Assembly: GCF_029581195.1 (NCBI RefSeq)
Contig: NZ_CP120737.1
Location: forward strand, 6,177,001 to 6,241,000
Direction of reading: 5' to 3'
Length of the DNA stretch: 64,000 nt
From: Solwaraspora sp. WMMD791
Lineage (GTDB): Bacteria > Actinomycetota > Actinomycetes > Mycobacteriales > Micromonosporaceae
Of the stretch, positions 62,032 through 64,000 are shown piece after piece; position 1 is the first letter of the stretch; each line of letters begins with the position of its first letter. The notes under the pieces were generated by a model. The model was given only the letters and a program-made list of their open reading frames with translations, made no database searches and was not told the DNA's origin. The translations under genes and the position numbers were made by a program.

Positions 62032-62376
62032 ATGACGGAGACCAGCATGGGTGGGGTGACGTACCAGGTCACGCCCGAGTACCTGGCGACGGCCGCGACC
62101 AACGCCGAGACCACCGCGTCGGAACTTGCCGACCTGCTGGCCGGCATTCGCAGCTACGTGGTCAGTTTGGAGGCATCCTGGCAAGGTGTCGCCGCCAGTG
62201 CCTTCCAACAGTTGATGCAGAATTACGACGTGTACGCGAAGATGCTCAACGATTCGCTCAACGGCATCGGTAGCGGCCTGCGGGGGACCTATGTCAATTA
62301 CACCGACGCGGAGGAGCGGGTCCATCACAACATCGTCGACGTCGATCTGAACCTGCCGCCGGCCAACTTTTCCTAG
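62032..62376 (+). CDS. WXG100-family type VII secretion substrate
   Basis: A 114-residue helical-hairpin protein, the size of ESAT-6-like substrates. The turn motif is SWQGVAASAF (Trp-Gln-Gly, about residues 50-59), followed by a second helix ending in a polar tail. ATG 62032 has GAGGAG seven bases upstream; in-frame starts upstream lack one. It is probably secreted as a dimer with the next gene product through the type VII system beginning at eccD. Confidence 0.88.
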   Translation: MTETSMGGVTYQVTPEYLATAATNAETTASELADLLAGIRSYVVSLEASWQGVAASAFQQLMQNYDVYAKMLNDSLNGIGSGLRGTYVNYTDAEERVHHNIVDVDLNLPPANFS

Positions 62377-62396
62377 TGATGTCGAGGGTGTGAAGA

Positions 62397-62708
62397 ATGA
62401 GTATCGACGATCAGCCGATCTATGTCGGCGAGGGTCTCGAGGCCGCAGGCGCGTGGCTCAACGGGCAGGCCGCCATCGCCGGCGGGGACCTGGACAACTT
62501 GCGGGCCCTGCTGGCCCCGTTGCAGGAGACCTGGCTGAACAGCACCGCCGCCACCTATTTCACCGACATGCAGATGCAGTGGGACCTGGCGGCCGTCGGC
62601 CTGTTCGGTCCCGAAGGTGTCCTCGGTCAGATCGCCGAGGTGATGGACGTCAACTGGATCAACTACGTGGAGGCGGAGACCGCCAACATCGAGACCTGGC
62701 GGTCCTGA
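62397..62708 (+). CDS. WXG100-like protein, second of pair
   Basis: A 103-residue partner with the same helical-hairpin outline. The turn reads ETWLNSTAATYF, so the WXG triplet is Trp-Leu-Asn, a variant seen in some paired WXG100 proteins. It lies 20 bases after the first gene and ends at the eccD start. Heterodimer formation with the first protein is inferred from family behaviour. Confidence 0.78.
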   Translation: MSIDDQPIYVGEGLEAAGAWLNGQAAIAGGDLDNLRALLAPLQETWLNSTAATYFTDMQMQWDLAAVGLFGPEGVLGQIAEVMDVNWINYVEAETANIETWRS

Positions 62709-64000
62709 GTGGCGCCGGTGACCAGTGAGGACCGCTGCCGGGTCACCGTGGTCGGCGCGCACCGCCGCGCCGACCTGATGCTGCCGTCCCGGGCAGCGAT
62801 CGCCGAGTACGTACCGGGTCTGCTCGACCTTTGCGGTGTCGACCCGGCCGACGACACGTTCCCACCGGCCTGGTCGCTGGCCACCGGGACCGCCCGGGCG
62901 TTTCCACCGTCCATGTCGCTGGTCGAAGCCGGCGTGACCGACGGTACGACGCTCTACCTGCGCGACGCGGCCGCTGGCGAACTCGACGACCCGGTGGTCA
63001 CCGACATCGAGGAGCTGGTGGCCGCAGCCAACCAGCGTGGCCTGCGCTGGGACGCCCGGGTCCGGGCGGTCGTGGCGTTGCTCGTCGGACTGGCCCTGGT
63101 GGTCGGTGGCCTGGCCGCCCTGGCCGCCCGGCCGGACCCGCCGCCAGTGGCCGGCGTCGTCGCACTCGGCATCGGGATCGGCTGTGCGCTGCTCGGCCGC
63201 CATGCGCTGCGTCGACGCTGGCCGCTGCCGGGACCGCTGATCGTCACACTGGGGCTGTCCGTAGGACCGTTCGTGGTGTTGGCGGTGGCGCTGCTGCCGC
63301 CGGCGCGTACCACCGTCGCCTCGCTGGTGGTCGGAGTCGCCATCGCTGCGGTGATCGGCGCGGTGGCCGCGCGGCTCGCCGTACCCGGGTTGGCGGCGAC
63401 ATTCGCCATGGCGACCTCCCTGTTGAGCCTGCCGGTAGCGGTCGGCCTGGCGTTGTCGGGGCTGGACGCGGCGCGCTCGGCGACCGTGGTGGCGTTGCTG
63501 GGGCTGATCGTGGTGTTCAGCGGGCCGCAGATCGCCGGGCACTTCGTGACGGCTGCCGCCCCGTCGTCGTCGGTCGATGCCGTCGCCGACGCCGAGAGCG
63601 TCACCGCTCTGGTCGACCAGGGACGGTGGCTGCTCACCGGCATCGTGGCCTTCGGCGGCCTGGCCGTGCTGGCCAGCGCGTACGTCTCGGCGTCGACGGA
63701 CGATCCGTACGCGATCGCTCTCGCCGCCGCGACCGGCGGCATCCTGGCACTACGCGCCGGGCAGTTCGCGGTCGTCGCCGTCGCCGCGACGGCCCTGACC
63801 GCCGCAGTGGCGACGCTGGTGTGCGTGGTGCTGCTCGCCGGCGGTCAGGTCGTCAGCTGGCTGGGCGGGCCCGGCCCGGTCCAACGCTGGGCCGGACCGC
63901 TGCTGCTCGTGCTGGTCGGCCTGGTGGCGGCGGCGACCGGGCTGGTCCGGTCGTTCCGGGCAGCCGAGGCGGTGGCCGACGACGCGGCGGGACTGCCCCG
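62709..64000 (+). CDS. eccD: Type VII secretion integral membrane protein EccD (partial)
   Basis: An open frame from GTG 62709 to the window end (430 codons, no stop). An N-terminal ubiquitin-like domain (about 1-85: CRVTVVGAHRRADLMLPSRAAIAEYVPGLLDL ... VTDGTTLYLRD) is followed by alternating hydrophobic helices from about residue 118, the first ten or so of the eleven expected in EccD. EccD forms the vestibule of the type VII translocon. The start directly abuts the stop of the WXG100-like gene. The C-terminus lies beyond the window. Confidence 0.88.
   Translation, partial: MAPVTSEDRCRVTVVGAHRRADLMLPSRAAIAEYVPGLLDLCGVDPADDTFPPAWSLATGTARAFPPSMSLVEAGVTDGTTLYLRDAAAGELDDPVVTDIEELVAAANQRGLRWDARVRAVVALLVGLALVVGGLAALAARPDPPPVAGVVALGIGIGCALLGRHALRRRWPLPGPLIVTLGLSVGPFVVLAVALLPPARTTVASLVVGVAIAAVIGAVAARLAVPGLAATFAMATSLLSLPVAVGLALSGLDAARSATVVALLGLIVVFSGPQIAGHFVTAAAPSSSVDAVADAESVTALVDQGRWLLTGIVAFGGLAVLASAYVSASTDDPYAIALAAATGGILALRAGQFAVVAVAATALTAAVATLVCVVLLAGGQVVSWLGGPGPVQRWAGPLLLVLVGLVAAATGLVRSFRAAEAVADDAAGLP

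Overview
The window is very GC-rich, with GTG/TTG starts, ATGA/GTGA stop-start overlaps and a gene set (hut operon, AfsR/SARP regulator, L,D-transpeptidases, type VII secretion, rph-rdgB) that point to a filamentous actinomycete, most likely Micromonosporaceae. That placement is inference from content, not from a search.

Layout. 1-675: end of rph and rdgB. 782-14809: an exopolysaccharide locus on the + strand with a secreted GH26 hydrolase, a secreted beta-propeller protein, a hexapeptide acyltransferase, a Wzz-like protein with a decayed kinase domain, a Wzy polymerase, a Wzx flippase, a sulfotransferase, a kinase-fold protein, a split ALG14/ALG13-type transferase and a GT2 transferase. 14935-22961: histidine utilisation operon on the - strand (RpiR regulator, hutU, M20 amidohydrolase, hutF, hutI, hutH), with a 36-codon mini-ORF of hexapeptide repeats linking the amidohydrolase to hutF. 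23027-25890: MOSC protein, a truncated acetyltransferase, an unusual short tRNA with anticodon UAG, an HNH nuclease and a peroxiredoxin. 26023-28801: nickel/cobalt ECF transporter behind a Nur-like box. 28712-33755: copper-handling proteins (CopC-CopD, YcnI, MauE/DoxX, DsbA-like, unknown membrane protein). 33703-38829: GT87 mannosyltransferase, oligoribonuclease, tRNA-His and two L,D-transpeptidase lipoproteins.

39016-42761: tRNA-Lys followed by a small island with lower G+C. It carries an XRE-ImmA regulator/protease, a PIN-like protein and a stand-alone HsdR-N-type nuclease, and is closed by a decayed copy of the tRNA-Lys 3' end. It looks like an integrated defence or addiction island without its integrase.

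42824-45379: a valyl-tRNA synthetase with archaeal-style motifs. 45583-56621: a carbohydrate locus with a lectin-esterase, a giant ThuA-dehydrogenase-lectin protein and a complete sugar ABC importer with a sugar epimerase. 56649-60791: ABC exporter and divergent SARP regulator. 60814-64000: a membrane-anchored lectin next to the start of a type VII secretion locus (two WXG100-type genes and eccD, cut by the window end).

Short tandem repeats recur, both in frame inside genes and at gene 3' ends.
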